Source: Sneathiella sp.
Lineage (GTDB): Bacteria; Pseudomonadota; Alphaproteobacteria; Sneathiellales; Sneathiellaceae
DNA: 64,000 nt
Direction of reading: 5' to 3'
Assembly (NCBI RefSeq): GCF_002694385.1
Contig: NZ_NZMB01000011.1
Span: 1-64,000, forward strand
Part shown: positions 17,207 through 25,701 of the stretch, piece by piece
Numbering within the stretch: the stretch's first letter is position 1
How the letters are laid out: each line of letters begins with the position of its first letter
Position numbers and translations under genes: made by a program
The notes under the pieces: model-generated
Databases searched by the model: none
The model's input: only the letters and a program-made list of their open reading frames with translations
Told to the model about the DNA's origin: nothing

Positions 17207-17770
17207 ATGAAGGATGATTCAGCAGTTTTGAGCTATGTATCTTTTGCGGACAGTGCCAAAGGCAAGCACGGGATATCGGATATGGAGCAACTCAATGAAG
17301 CGCTTGTCGCCATTCGCAAGATTTTGCGGGCGACGGAACTGCATGGAAAAGCCTTGCGGATTGCGACGGGTCTGAAGACATCGCAATTGATTGTTTTGCA
17401 GGCTCTTGATGAGTCGCCCGAATTGACGGTTGGTGAAATTACGGCGCAGGTGCATATGGCCCAAGCCACGGTGACGATGATCGTGAGCCGTCTCGAAAAG
17501 ATGGGGTATGTGTGCCGGACAAAGGGGACGAGTGATAAACGTAAAGTCTTCGTCAGCCTGACCAATGTCGGCAGGGAGGCGCTGGCCCAGGCGCCGGAAG
17601 CCCTGCATCAGCGATTTGCTGAAAAATTCGACCCCCTGGCGGTCTGGGAGAAAACAATGCTGATTGCGTCTCTTCAACGGGTTGCGGCAATGCTGGATGC
17701 CTCGGACATTGACGCCGCGCCTCTGCTGCAGCTGGGAGATGCGCATGTCCATGAGCCGGACGGCAGATAG
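17207..17770 (+). CDS. ectR: MarR-family regulator, EctR-type
   Basis: A 187-residue winged-helix protein. The recognition region is MAQATVTMIVSRLEKMGYV and the wing TKGTSDKRKVFVSLT, both typical of the EctR1 group that represses ectoine genes at low salinity. It is transcribed divergently from ectA, as in methylotrophs and many marine proteobacteria. Function is inferred from family plus position. Confidence 0.83.
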   Translation: MKDDSAVLSYVSFADSAKGKHGISDMEQLNEALVAIRKILRATELHGKALRIATGLKTSQLIVLQALDESPELTVGEITAQVHMAQATVTMIVSRLEKMGYVCRTKGTSDKRKVFVSLTNVGREALAQAPEALHQRFAEKFDPLAVWEKTMLIASLQRVAAMLDASDIDAAPLLQLGDAHVHEPDGR

Positions 17771-18141
17771 GCGCAGAGAGGCTGTATACCGGCCGACAGA
17801 TGTTTCGGGGGGTGCGCGATAATCAACTCGTCCATGCGCGGTCATAACGCCGATGGCGGTTTTTATCTCAAGCCCGTTTCCCGTAAAATCATGTTAAAAC
17901 ACGCCGGAGAGGGGGAATATTGTGCGTCCGCGATCCCCTGCCGAAGGCGGGGCCGAGGGAATCTATGATGCGGGCATGGCTGCTCTCATGTCGTCCCACC
18001 CTCTATTGAAATCATTCGCTTCGCATAGCTTTTGGGCTGGTAATTTCCAAAGATATTTGTAGAGTTTTATCAGATGGCGAAGCTCGACCTCGTGATCGGG
18101 TTGAGCAAGCAAAATCATATAACTAGAAAAGGGAGACAATA
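17771..18141. other. intergenic, no gene seen
   Basis: 371 bp between the ectR stop and the TRAP binding-protein start. The small minus-strand frame at 17963-18157 has no recognisable content. The 3' end carries an AAAAGGGAG ribosome site for the TRAP gene. No terminator-like hairpin or operator stood out. Confidence 0.4.
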
Positions 18142-19236
18142 ATGGATCGACGCTCATTCATTACCAAGGCCGGGGTTCTCGGCGTTGGTGCCGCCACAGC
18201 CAGCTTTGCGACACCGGCGATCGCCCAGGGTAATATCACCTGGCGCATGGTAACCACCTGGCCCAAGAATTTCCCGGGCCTGGGGGTTGGGGCACAGCGT
18301 CTTGCCGACCGTATCACCGCCGCGTCAGGCGGACGGTTGACCATACAGGTCTATTCCGCGGGCGAGCTTGTTCCGCCGTTGCAGTCGCTTGATGCGGTGA
18401 TTGACGGTACCGCCGAGATGAGCCATGGCGCGGCCTATTACTGGCAGAACAAGTCACCGGCGCTGTCGTTCTTTACCGGTGTTCCGTTTGGCATGACCTC
18501 GCGCGAATTGACCGCCTGGGTCCGCTATATGGGCGGCCAGGAAATCTGGGATGAAATCTATGACCAGTTCGGCGTTCAGGGCTTTCTGTCCGGGGATACC
18601 GGCACTCAGGCGGGGGGCTGGTTCAAGAACGAGCTGACCGGCGTCGATTCCGTCAAGGGCCTGCGCTTCCGCACGCCGGGCCTCGGCGGCCGGGTTTGGG
18701 AGAAGCTGGGCGTCACCGTCACCAATATGGCGGCCGGGGAGATTTTCCAGGCGCTGCAATCGGGCACGCTGGATGCCGCGGAATTTGTCGGGCCTTACAA
18801 CGATCTGGCGCTTGGCTTCTATCAGGTGGCCAAGAATTATTACTTCCCCAGCTTTGTCGAGCCGGGCCTTGCGACCGAACTGGTGGTCGACAAGAAGAAG
18901 TATCTTGATCTGCCTGCTGATCTTCAGGCGCTGATCAGGGATGTGGCCCAGGCCGAATATGATCAGGTCGCCTCGGACTTCTACGCCAATGACCCGCGTG
19001 CCCTGAAAACGCTGGTCGATGACCATGGCGTCAAAGTGCATCAATTCCCCGAGGATATTCTCAAGGCCGGGGCGGAGGCTGCCAAGGAAGTGATAAACGG
19101 GCTGCGTGATTCCAGTGATCCGCTGGTCAAGAAGACCACCGACAGCTTTATTGAGTCATTGAACATCCTGCGGACCCGGTCCGAAGGCACCGATGGCGCC
19201 TTCGTTCAGGCGCGTGAGAAGTATTTTAACATCTAA
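18142..19236 (+). CDS. TRAP transporter solute-binding protein (DctP, TakP-like)
   Basis: A 364-residue periplasmic binding protein with a twin-arginine signal (RRSFITKAGVLGVG) cleaved near ATPAIAQ. The mature part (TWPKNFPGLGVGAQRLADRI, GGWFKNELTGVDSVKGLRFRTPG) closely resembles TakP-type proteins that bind 2-oxo acids or lactate through a cation. Its membrane subunits lie just downstream on the opposite strand (19326-21289), an unusual split; coupling between them is inferred. It sits beside the ectoine operon but does not look like the ectoine binder TeaA. Confidence 0.9.
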   Translation: MDRRSFITKAGVLGVGAATASFATPAIAQGNITWRMVTTWPKNFPGLGVGAQRLADRITAASGGRLTIQVYSAGELVPPLQSLDAVIDGTAEMSHGAAYYWQNKSPALSFFTGVPFGMTSRELTAWVRYMGGQEIWDEIYDQFGVQGFLSGDTGTQAGGWFKNELTGVDSVKGLRFRTPGLGGRVWEKLGVTVTNMAAGEIFQALQSGTLDAAEFVGPYNDLALGFYQVAKNYYFPSFVEPGLATELVVDKKKYLDLPADLQALIRDVAQAEYDQVASDFYANDPRALKTLVDDHGVKVHQFPEDILKAGAEAAKEVINGLRDSSDPLVKKTTDSFIESLNILRTRSEGTDGAFVQAREKYFNI

Positions 19237-19260
19237 GCTCCGGCTTGGTGATAATGCGGA

Positions 19261-19290
19261 AAAGGCCCGGTCATTGACCGGGCCTTTCTT
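19261..19290 (+). terminator. rho-independent terminator
   Basis: A perfect 12-bp GC-rich stem, AAAGGCCCGGTC (19261-19272) with GACCGGGCCTTT (19276-19287), has a 3-nt loop and is followed by CTTGTT. It lies 24 bp after the TRAP binding-protein stop and before the convergent dctM stop. The A/T-ended stem should work in both directions. Confidence 0.85.
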
Positions 19291-19325
19291 GTTAGGACGC
19301 GCCGTTAATTCCTCTCCGGTCCGCG

Positions 19326-20717
19326 CTATCCCGCGACCACCTGCGGCAGCCAGGTGACGATTTCGGGAAAGATAAAGAGGGTCGCTATCGCCAGGATTTG
19401 CAGCGCCACAAAGGGTAAAATGCCCTTGTAGATTGCCGAGGTCGGCAAATCCGGCGGGGCCACGCCGCGCAGATAGAACAGGGCAAACCCGAACGGCGGC
19501 GTCAGGAAGGATGTTTGCAGGTTCACGCCGACAATCACGCCCAGCCAGATCGGATCAATATCCAGCGCCAGAAGGATCGGCGCGGTGATCGGGATGACAA
19601 TGAAGATGATTTCGAAAGTGTCCAGGATGAAGCCAAGGACAAACATGATTGTCATTACGACCGCCACCGCCGCCAGCGGACCGCCGGGCAGGTTGCTGAG
19701 AAATTCATGGACGAGATTATCGCCGCCCATCAGGCGGAACACGACCGAGAACACGGACGCGCCGAGCAGGATGATGAACACCATGCTGGTGATGGTGGCG
19801 GTGGCGACGGCGGTCTCATACAGCACCTTCAGCGATAGCCGCCATCTGAGGGCTGCAAGAACCATTGCGCCGACAGCGCCTACAGACGCCGCCTCAGTCG
19901 GAGTGGCAATCCCGCCAAGGATGGAGCCCAGAACCACCAGGATGAGCACGAGAGGCGGCACCAGCGCAACCAAGACCTCCCGCAGAAGGCTGCCCTTTTC
20001 TTCGGGCGGAACCGCCACCGCCGGGCATGACTCGGGATCGGAAAAAGCCTTGAAAATCATGAAGGCGAGATAGAGCCCGACCAGCAGGAGCCCGGGCAGA
20101 AGCGCTCCGGCGAACAGATCGCCGACCGAGACGGGGACGGGCGCGAAATTGCCCTTGGTCATCTGCACCTGGGCATTGATGCCCGACAGCATGTCGCCCA
20201 TGAAGATCAGAACTGTTGACGGCGGCACGATCTGCCCCAGCGTGCCGCTCGCGCAAATGACGCCGGTCGCCAGTTTCGGGTTGTATCCCGCCCGCAACAT
20301 GGCCGGGAGCGAGATCAACCCCATGGTGACGACGGTCGCGCCCACAACCCCGGTCGAGGCGGCGAGCAGAGCCCCCACAATGATGACGGAAATGCCCAGG
20401 CCGCTGCGCAGGCTGCCAAACAGCTTGCCCATGGTCATCAGCAGCTGTTCGGCAATATTGGATCGCTCCAGCATCACCCCCATGAAGATGAACAGCGGCA
20501 CCGCCACCAGCACCTCGTTGGTCATGAAACCGATATAGCGGTTTGGCAGGGCGCCGAAATTCGAAAGATCAAAAACGCCAAAGCTCAACCCGACCAGCCC
20601 GAACATCAGCGAGACCCCGGCCAGCGTGAACGCGACCGGAAAGCCCATCAGCAGGAAACCGATGATGCCAAAGAACATCAGGCCGGAAAGCACTTCTCCG
20701 ATTAAAACTGCATCCAT
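19326..20717 (-). CDS. TRAP transporter large permease (DctM)
   Basis: A 463-residue, very hydrophobic 12-13-helix protein, the Na+-coupled translocation subunit of a TRAP carrier. Family signatures include FPVAFTLAGV, LFIFMGVMLERS, PPSTVLIFMGDML and a conserved FGFALFYLRGVAPP near the end. Its start overlaps the stop of the small permease by one base. It belongs to the mannitol/chloroaromatic-type DctM branch that pairs with TakP-like binders. Confidence 0.93.
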   Translation of the reverse strand: MDAVLIGEVLSGLMFFGIIGFLLMGFPVAFTLAGVSLMFGLVGLSFGVFDLSNFGALPNRYIGFMTNEVLVAVPLFIFMGVMLERSNIAEQLLMTMGKLFGSLRSGLGISVIIVGALLAASTGVVGATVVTMGLISLPAMLRAGYNPKLATGVICASGTLGQIVPPSTVLIFMGDMLSGINAQVQMTKGNFAPVPVSVGDLFAGALLPGLLLVGLYLAFMIFKAFSDPESCPAVAVPPEEKGSLLREVLVALVPPLVLILVVLGSILGGIATPTEAASVGAVGAMVLAALRWRLSLKVLYETAVATATITSMVFIILLGASVFSVVFRLMGGDNLVHEFLSNLPGGPLAAVAVVMTIMFVLGFILDTFEIIFIVIPITAPILLALDIDPIWLGVIVGVNLQTSFLTPPFGFALFYLRGVAPPDLPTSAIYKGILPFVALQILAIATLFIFPEIVTWLPQVVAG

Positions 20718-21289
20718 CAGCTTTTCACCCCGACAGCCGCCCCGGTTTGTGGGGGATATTGCATTCGCGGCGGCACAAGGTCAGAGCGCCCGCCAAGAAC
20801 CAGCACCGACCGCAGGGCCATTGCCACCCCCTGCAGCGCCAGAATGGCGACAAAGCCGATGATGAAGGTCTTGAGAATGAAAAGCCCTGGCATGCCCCCG
20901 ACATTCGCCGATGCCTCGTGATAGGACCATGCGCGCTGGACGAATGGCAGGGAATAGATGAAAACCACCGCTGTAAAAGGCAGCAGAAATGCAAGAACCC
21001 CGATCAGATCGACCAGAGCCTTGCGGCGGTCGCTGGCCGGGCGATAATAGATATCGACACGCACATGATCGTCCCGCAGCAGGGCGAAACCGGCAACCGC
21101 CGTAAACATCGCGCCATTCAGCCAGATATAGAGATCCTGCATCCACACATAGCTGATGGCAAAGACGTAGCGCTGCACCACCACAGTAAAGCAGACGACG
21201 ACAATTGCGAGCGATAGCCAGGAAAACACCCGTCCAATCCAAAGATTGATCAGGCTGATGATATCAACAAGGAATGCGACCAGCCGCAT
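20717..21289 (-). CDS. TRAP transporter small permease (DctQ)
   Basis: A 190-residue protein with four membrane helices. Residues VWMQDLYIWLNGAMFTAVAGFALLRDDHVRVDI include the DctQ-domain pattern, E/Q...W..M.G...DHVRVD. It is the first gene of the minus-strand QM pair. Confidence 0.9.
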   Translation of the reverse strand: MRLVAFLVDIISLINLWIGRVFSWLSLAIVVVCFTVVVQRYVFAISYVWMQDLYIWLNGAMFTAVAGFALLRDDHVRVDIYYRPASDRRKALVDLIGVLAFLLPFTAVVFIYSLPFVQRAWSYHEASANVGGMPGLFILKTFIIGFVAILALQGVAMALRSVLVLGGRSDLVPPRMQYPPQTGAAVGVKS

Positions 21290-21368
21290 TGCGCCTACCC
21301 TCCCCAGAGTTTTTCAAAGACTTTCATACAGAACGCGTGACATTGCAACCTTTTGCAACAACATTGCG

Positions 21369-21419
21369 TGACCGGAATTGCTGCTGGCCCTTTGCTATCG
21401 CTGGAAATAATTCCGGTCA
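21369..21419. repeat. 11-bp perfect inverted repeat, TGACCGGAATT / AATTCCGGTCA
   Basis: Arms at 21369-21379 and 21409-21419 are exact inverted copies separated by 29 nt. They lie between dctQ (start 21289, minus) and the TetR gene. The spacing is long for a terminator hairpin and no T tract follows, so a protein-binding site pair or a looped operator is more likely. The centre is about 105 bp upstream of dctQ. Confidence 0.6.
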
Positions 21420-21573
21420 ATAGGTGGATTGATGGGCAAGAAGGGCTCCATCCGATCTGCCGCCCTCCGGATTGGACATGACGCCTGTAATTATTGCTGA
21501 ATGCCCGTTTCGTCTGCCCGCCGCCAAGTCCGCAACGTCAATGTGACAATGCCGTACTCGTAAATTGTCGCGC

Positions 21574-21619
21574 TTGACAACATACCCACTAGTCGGTATA
21601 TATAAACCTACTAGTGGGT
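21574..21619 (+). promoter_or_regulatory. TTGACA/TATATA promoter flanked by twin TetR-type palindromes
   Basis: TTGACA (21574-21579) and TATATA (21597-21602) are spaced by 17 bp. Two copies of the palindrome ACCnACTAGTnGGT lie at 21584-21597 (in the spacer) and 21606-21619 (over the start point), 22 bp apart centre to centre, i.e. on one face of the helix. The second copy touches the TetR start codon. The layout strongly implies tight autorepression of the downstream seven-gene operon. Confidence 0.8.
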
Positions 21620-22252
21620 ATGGAGCCAATGACGGATATTTCTCATCCATCTAAGACGAAGCTGCTGGAGGCGGCGCTGCAGGTGATCCGCGCCAAGGGG
21701 TATTCGGCGACGCGGATTGAGGATATCTGCGCGGCAGCAGGGGTAACCAAGGGCAGTTTCTTCCATCATTTCAAAAGCAAGGAAGATCTGGCGCTGGGGG
21801 CGGCGAATTACTGGTCCGCGATGACCAGCGAGCTGTTCGCCGCCGCGCCCTATCACGATCATGCCGATCCGCTTGATCGCGTGCTTGCCTATGTGGACTT
21901 TCGCAAGTCGTTACTGGAGGGTGAGGTCGAGGAATTCACCTGCCTTGTCGGGACCATGGTGCAGGAGACATTCGCGACCGATCCGGCGATCCGCGACGCC
22001 TGCGAGGCGAGTATCTCGGGACATGCCGCAACATTGGAGGATGATATCGCGGCGGCGATGGCGCTCTATGGAATTGCGGCGGACTGGACGGCGAAAAGCC
22101 TCGCGCTGCATACCCAGGCGGTGCTGCAGGGCGCCTTTATTCTCGCCAAGGCGAAGGGTGGGGCCGCCGTTGCCGCCGACAGCGTTGATCACCTGCATCG
22201 CTATATCACTCTCCTGTTTGCGCGGCCCGCTGCTTCGCAAGCCACGCATTGA
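21620..22252 (+). CDS. TetR-family regulator of the small-protein cassette
   Basis: A 210-residue repressor. The N-terminal helix-turn-helix reads IEDICAAAGVTKGSFFHHFKSKEDL, the most conserved TetR segment; the C-terminal ligand domain resembles TetR_C_6-type regulators. The predicted transcript begins only about 10-20 nt before the start, with ATG 21620 and ATG 21629 both possible. It very likely controls itself and the six genes behind it through the palindromes at 21584 and 21606. The inducing ligand is unknown. Confidence 0.88.
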   Translation: MEPMTDISHPSKTKLLEAALQVIRAKGYSATRIEDICAAAGVTKGSFFHHFKSKEDLALGAANYWSAMTSELFAAAPYHDHADPLDRVLAYVDFRKSLLEGEVEEFTCLVGTMVQETFATDPAIRDACEASISGHAATLEDDIAAAMALYGIAADWTAKSLALHTQAVLQGAFILAKAKGGAAVAADSVDHLHRYITLLFARPAASQATH

Positions 22253-22275
22253 CCCGTTTTTCGGAAGGAAAATCC

Positions 22276-22719
22276 ATGACCAGTGCATCGGAAATGACGA
22301 CGGATCGGGACGACATCCTGGCGCTCTGTGCGCGTCTCGGCCAGGCTCACATGGAAAAGGACGCGGATGCCATCGCCGCCTGCTATGCGGAGGAGGCGGT
22401 CATCTATGACATGGCGCCGCCTCTCGGCCGACGCGGAATAAATCGGGATACCGTCGCCGCATGGCTTGCGACCTGGCGCGGGCCGATCACCATCGATTCG
22501 ACGGATATCGACCTGCATATTGCCGATGACGTTGCTTATACCTCCGCCCTGAACCGGATGACCGGGCAGAAACGGGACGGGGAGGCAGTTGATCTCTGGT
22601 TTCGCACGACGATGATCTTTGCCCGCTCAAACGGGCGCTGGCGCATTGTGCATGATCATTCCTCCGTGCCGTTTCATATGGACGGAAGCTTGCGGGCCGC
22701 CGTGGATCTGCATCCCTAG
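22276..22719 (+). CDS. SnoaL-like / DUF4440 NTF2-fold protein
   Basis: A 147-residue protein of the NTF2-like cone fold. DILALCARLGQAHMEKDADAIAACYAEEAVIYDMAPP is the typical opening of SnoaL/YybH-type proteins, and WRIVHDHSSVPF the closing strand. The ATG at 22276 has a GGAAGGAAA site. Members bind or isomerise small organic molecules; no catalytic assignment is possible. Second gene of the TetR operon. Confidence 0.82.
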   Translation: MTSASEMTTDRDDILALCARLGQAHMEKDADAIAACYAEEAVIYDMAPPLGRRGINRDTVAAWLATWRGPITIDSTDIDLHIADDVAYTSALNRMTGQKRDGEAVDLWFRTTMIFARSNGRWRIVHDHSSVPFHMDGSLRAAVDLHP

Positions 22720-22783
22720 ACAGCAAGGACGAACGGCCACAATTTTTCACAAACAAATTTCAATACCAAGGGAGACATCACAA

Positions 22784-23206
22784 ATGGAACCGACGATCTA
22801 TCTGTTTTTTAAAGGCAATTGTCTTGAGGCAATGACGCATTATGCCGAAGTTCTGGGCGGCGAGATCGGCGGTGTGTTTCGTAACGGCGACGTCCCCGAC
22901 CCGGAAAGCCGCATGCCCGGCGGCGACGATATGGTCATGAATATGGCCATAACGCTTGGCAGCGCCACCGTGATGGCCTCCGACAATAGCGAAGATATGT
23001 ATGATAAGCCGCAAGGTTTTCGTATTTCCATCGCGCCGACATCACGCGCCGAGTTTGACCGCATCCATGCCGCCCTTGCCAAGGAGGCGCAATCGATCGA
23101 GATGGCGCCGGAGGAGACCTTCTGGGCGGAGCGGTTCGCCATGTTCACGGACCGGTATGGCACGCCCTGGATGCTGAATTTCACAGGCGCCAAGGCGCCA
23201 GACTAA
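22784..23206 (+). CDS. VOC-family protein (PhnB-like)
   Basis: A 140-residue paired beta-alpha-beta-beta-beta protein. YLFFKGNCLEAMTHYAEVLGGE at the start and WAERFAMFTDRYGTPWMLNF at the end are the PhnB/glyoxalase-like signatures. VOC proteins include metal-dependent dioxygenases, glyoxalases and drug-binding proteins. An AGGGAGA site at 22769 decides the start; the longer upstream frame lacks one. Third gene of the cassette. Confidence 0.85.
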   Translation: MEPTIYLFFKGNCLEAMTHYAEVLGGEIGGVFRNGDVPDPESRMPGGDDMVMNMAITLGSATVMASDNSEDMYDKPQGFRISIAPTSRAEFDRIHAALAKEAQSIEMAPEETFWAERFAMFTDRYGTPWMLNFTGAKAPD

Positions 23207-23218
23207 GGGAGAAATCAC

Positions 23219-23701
23219 ATGACGGAACTTGCTACATGCCTGTGGTTTGACCATGGCGAAGCGCGCAAGGCGGCTGAATTTTATGCGGCGACCTTTCCCG
23301 ATAGCCAGCTGGGCCGGGTGAATGCGGCGCCCGGCGATTTTCCGGGCGGCCAGGCAGGGGTTGAACTGACCGTCGAATTCACCGTGCTGGGGCGGCCGTT
23401 TATCGGGCTGAATGGCGGTCCGGTTTTCACGCCAAACGAGTCGGTCAGCTTCATGATTATCACCGAAAATCAGGAAGAGACGGACCGTTATTGGGAGGCA
23501 ATCATCACCAACGGTGGCAGGCCGAGTGACTGCGGCTGGTGCAAGGACCGATGGGGCTATTCCTGGCAGATCACGCCGCGACGGCTTCTTGAACTGACGA
23601 CCAGCGCCGACCGGCAGGAGGCCAAGCGCGCCTTCGATGCGATGATGACGATGCAGAAGATAGATATTGCCGCGCTCGATGCGGCGGTCCGGAAAAACTG
23701 A
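23219..23701 (+). CDS. VOC-family protein (3-demethylubiquinone methyltransferase-like fold)
   Basis: A 160-residue protein with [35 protein letters not shown] and [19 protein letters not shown], the pattern of the PhnB/'3-dmu-9_3-mt' VOC subgroup. Despite the Pfam name these are not methyltransferases. It follows another VOC gene by 12 bp but is clearly divergent from it, so this is not a recent duplication. Confidence 0.87.
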   Translation: MTELATCLWFDHGEARKAAEFYAATFPDSQLGRVNAAPGDFPGGQAGVELTVEFTVLGRPFIGLNGGPVFTPNESVSFMIITENQEETDRYWEAIITNGGRPSDCGWCKDRWGYSWQITPRRLLELTTSADRQEAKRAFDAMMTMQKIDIAALDAAVRKN

Positions 23702-23713
23702 AGGAGGAATGAG

Positions 23714-24103
23714 ATGAGTTACATCGACGGATTTGTTATCGCTGTACCGACCGCGAATAAAGAGAAGTTCATCGCCCATGCCGAGACGGGCGACAGCGTT
23801 TTCATTGACCTGGGCGCAACGCGCATCATGGAATGCTGGGGCGATGATGTCCCGGACGGCAAGGTCACGGATTTTCGCAAGGCCGTGCAGGCCAAGGACG
23901 ATGAGACGGTCGTCTTTTCCTGGGTCGAATGGCCCGATAAGGCAACCCGCGATGCGGCCATGAAGACGATGACCGAGTGGATGGAAAATCCGGAAAAGGC
24001 CGACCCGCGCATGAACCCCGAAACCAATCCGATGCCGTTTGATGGCATGCGGCTGATCTATGGGGGCTTCGCCCCATTGGTCGAAGTTCGTTCGAAAGCG
24101 TAA
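23714..24103 (+). CDS. DUF1428 (YbaA-like) protein
   Basis: A 129-residue ferredoxin-fold protein. Y-I-DGFVIAVPTANKEKF, MECWGDDVPDGK and NPMPFDGMRLIYGGF are the DUF1428 hallmarks. The E. coli relative YbaA has no settled biochemical function. GGAGG precedes the ATG. It lies inside the TetR cassette, 12 bp after the VOC gene. Confidence 0.9.
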   Translation: MSYIDGFVIAVPTANKEKFIAHAETGDSVFIDLGATRIMECWGDDVPDGKVTDFRKAVQAKDDETVVFSWVEWPDKATRDAAMKTMTEWMENPEKADPRMNPETNPMPFDGMRLIYGGFAPLVEVRSKA

Positions 24104-24119
24104 AAGAAGGAGAAATAAC

Positions 24120-24563
24120 ATGCCCAAGAAAGTCACCCTGCACCGCGTCTTGACCGCCAAGCCGGAGAAGGTCTATCGCGCCTTCCTTGAGCCCGACGCC
24201 GTGGCAAGCTGGCTGCCGCCCTTCGGCTTCATCTGCACGGTACATGAGCTTGAAGGGGTCGAAGGCGGCAGGCACCGTATGTCTTTTCGCAATTTTACGA
24301 CGGGGGACAGCCATTCCTTCGGCGGCACCTATCTGAAACTCGTCCCCGGCGAGACGCTCGTCTATACGGACAGGTTTGACGATCCGAACCTGCCGGGCGA
24401 GATGACGGTGACCGTAACTCTGAAGGCGGTGTCGGTCGGCACGGAGATGACGGTGGTTCAGGAAGGAATACCCGATGTGATCCCGGAGGAGGCCTGTTAT
24501 CTCGGCTGGCAGGAATCGCTCCGTAAACTCGCGAAGCTGGTAGAGCCGGACATTACCCAATAG
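24120..24563 (+). CDS. SRPBCC / AHSA1-domain protein
   Basis: A 147-residue START-like fold with a large hydrophobic cavity. LHRVLTAKPEKVYRAFLEPDAVASWLPP is the AHSA1 opening and LGWQESLRKLAKLVE the closing helix. It begins 16 bp after the DUF1428 stop, with a GAAGGAG site. Possible roles are ligand binding or non-enzymatic protection; none is shown. Confidence 0.87.
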   Translation: MPKKVTLHRVLTAKPEKVYRAFLEPDAVASWLPPFGFICTVHELEGVEGGRHRMSFRNFTTGDSHSFGGTYLKLVPGETLVYTDRFDDPNLPGEMTVTVTLKAVSVGTEMTVVQEGIPDVIPEEACYLGWQESLRKLAKLVEPDITQ

Positions 24564-24606
24564 CTTGCCCATCTGCTGACTTCTATGGGAAATGAGGGAG
24601 ACTGAC

Positions 24607-25035
24607 ATGCCCAGCCCGCAAATAACAATTGACGTTACAATTGCCGCGCCTGCCCGCGAGACGTGGAAAGCCTATACAACAGCCGCTGACATCACGCAGT
24701 GGAACTTTGCCTCTGACGACTGGTGTTGCCCCAGCGCCGAGGTTGATCTGAAAACGGGCGGCCTCTATAAGGCGCGGATGGAGGCCAAAGACGGCAGTTT
24801 CGGCTTTGACTTCGAAGCGGTCTATGAGGAAGTGGATCAGGACAGGGCGATTACTCTCGCCATGCTCGATGGTCGCAAGGCGCGCACAACGTTCGAGCCC
24901 GTCGGCGGCGGCACCCGGGTGACGACCGTCTTCGATGCCGAGGATCAAAATTCGATCGACATGCAGCGGAGCGGCTGGCAGGCAATCCTGGACAACTTCA
25001 AAAAATATGTCGAGGCGCAAAGCCGCGCCGCATGA
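24607..25035 (+). CDS. second SRPBCC / AHSA1-domain protein
   Basis: A 142-residue START-fold protein opening ITIDVTIAAPARETWKAYTTAADITQWNF and ending GWQAILDNFKKYVEA. It is only distantly similar to the preceding AHSA1 protein. It starts at ATG 24607 (GAGGGAG site) and is the last gene of the TetR cassette. Downstream, a weak GC hairpin (GGGGCA/TGCCCC near 25058-25075) may end the transcript. Confidence 0.86.
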   Translation: MPSPQITIDVTIAAPARETWKAYTTAADITQWNFASDDWCCPSAEVDLKTGGLYKARMEAKDGSFGFDFEAVYEEVDQDRAITLAMLDGRKARTTFEPVGGGTRVTTVFDAEDQNSIDMQRSGWQAILDNFKKYVEAQSRAA

Positions 25036-25116
25036 CAGAGGGGGCATGACACAGGGGGGCAGGGCCTTGCCCCCTCCCCTCATGCCGGATGACACCACAG
25101 GTCGCCGCGCCCGATT

Positions 25117-25599
25117 TTAGGCAGTCGGCCCGACCAGCTCCTGTAAATGTTCGCGGGCCCGGGAAAGCCGGGAACGGACAGTGCCAACGGCAATGCCCAG
25201 GCAGTCGGCCACTTCCTGATAGCTCATCCCCTGGATACAGATCATGATCAGGACTTCCTGATGGGTGGGGGAGAGCTTGCGCATCGCCTCATTGACGGCA
25301 TTCAATTCGATCTGCCGTTCCTGGGACGCATTGATCGATCCATGTTCAAGGCAGCATTCCGGATCAAATTTGGTCTCATATTTGATCTTGCGGCGATAGT
25401 CGGACGCGAACTGATTATACATGATCTTCGATGTCCATTTGAAAAGGTCGGTGCTTTCCTGAAACAGATGCTTTTTTTCAATCGCCCTTAAAAGAGTGTA
25501 TTGAAGCAAATCATCCGCTTCATGCGGGTTCCGCGTCAGGCGTCGCGCAAAATTCCTCAAGCCGGGCATCTCTGTTGTCAGTTCTTGATTGTTGAACAT
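25117..25599 (-). CDS. EcfG-like ECF sigma factor
   Basis: A 160-residue two-domain sigma factor. Region 2 is LRNFARRLTRNPHEADDLLQYTLLRAIEK and region 4 LSPTHQEVLIMICIQGMSYQEVADCLGIAVGTVRSRLSRAREHL, close to the EcfG general-stress group of alphaproteobacteria. No NepR or PhyR gene is in the window, so it is probably a secondary EcfG paralogue. A GAAAC-N16-CGTT element lies about 100 bp upstream, and an exact GGAAC-N16-CGTT precedes the neighbouring stress operon. Confidence 0.85.
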   Translation of the reverse strand: MFNNQELTTEMPGLRNFARRLTRNPHEADDLLQYTLLRAIEKKHLFQESTDLFKWTSKIMYNQFASDYRRKIKYETKFDPECCLEHGSINASQERQIELNAVNEAMRKLSPTHQEVLIMICIQGMSYQEVADCLGIAVGTVRSRLSRAREHLQELVGPTA

Positions 25600-25701
25600 T
25601 TGCTGTCTTCCTTATTGCTGTTAATGCGCGGAACCTGCAATGTGAACCACCCTGGCGTGCCGGTGACGGGCTGGTCTGAATTCTGCGGCTATAGCCGGAC
25701 G

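Noticed and set aside
18142-21289. Ectoine uptake system TeaABC
   Set aside because: The binding protein resembles TakP-type 2-oxo acid binders; only its proximity to the ectoine genes suggested TeaA.
25055-25078. Terminator between the AHSA1 and sigma genes
   Set aside because: The GGGGCA/TGCCCC stem is only 6 bp and lacks a T tract; too weak to list as a feature.
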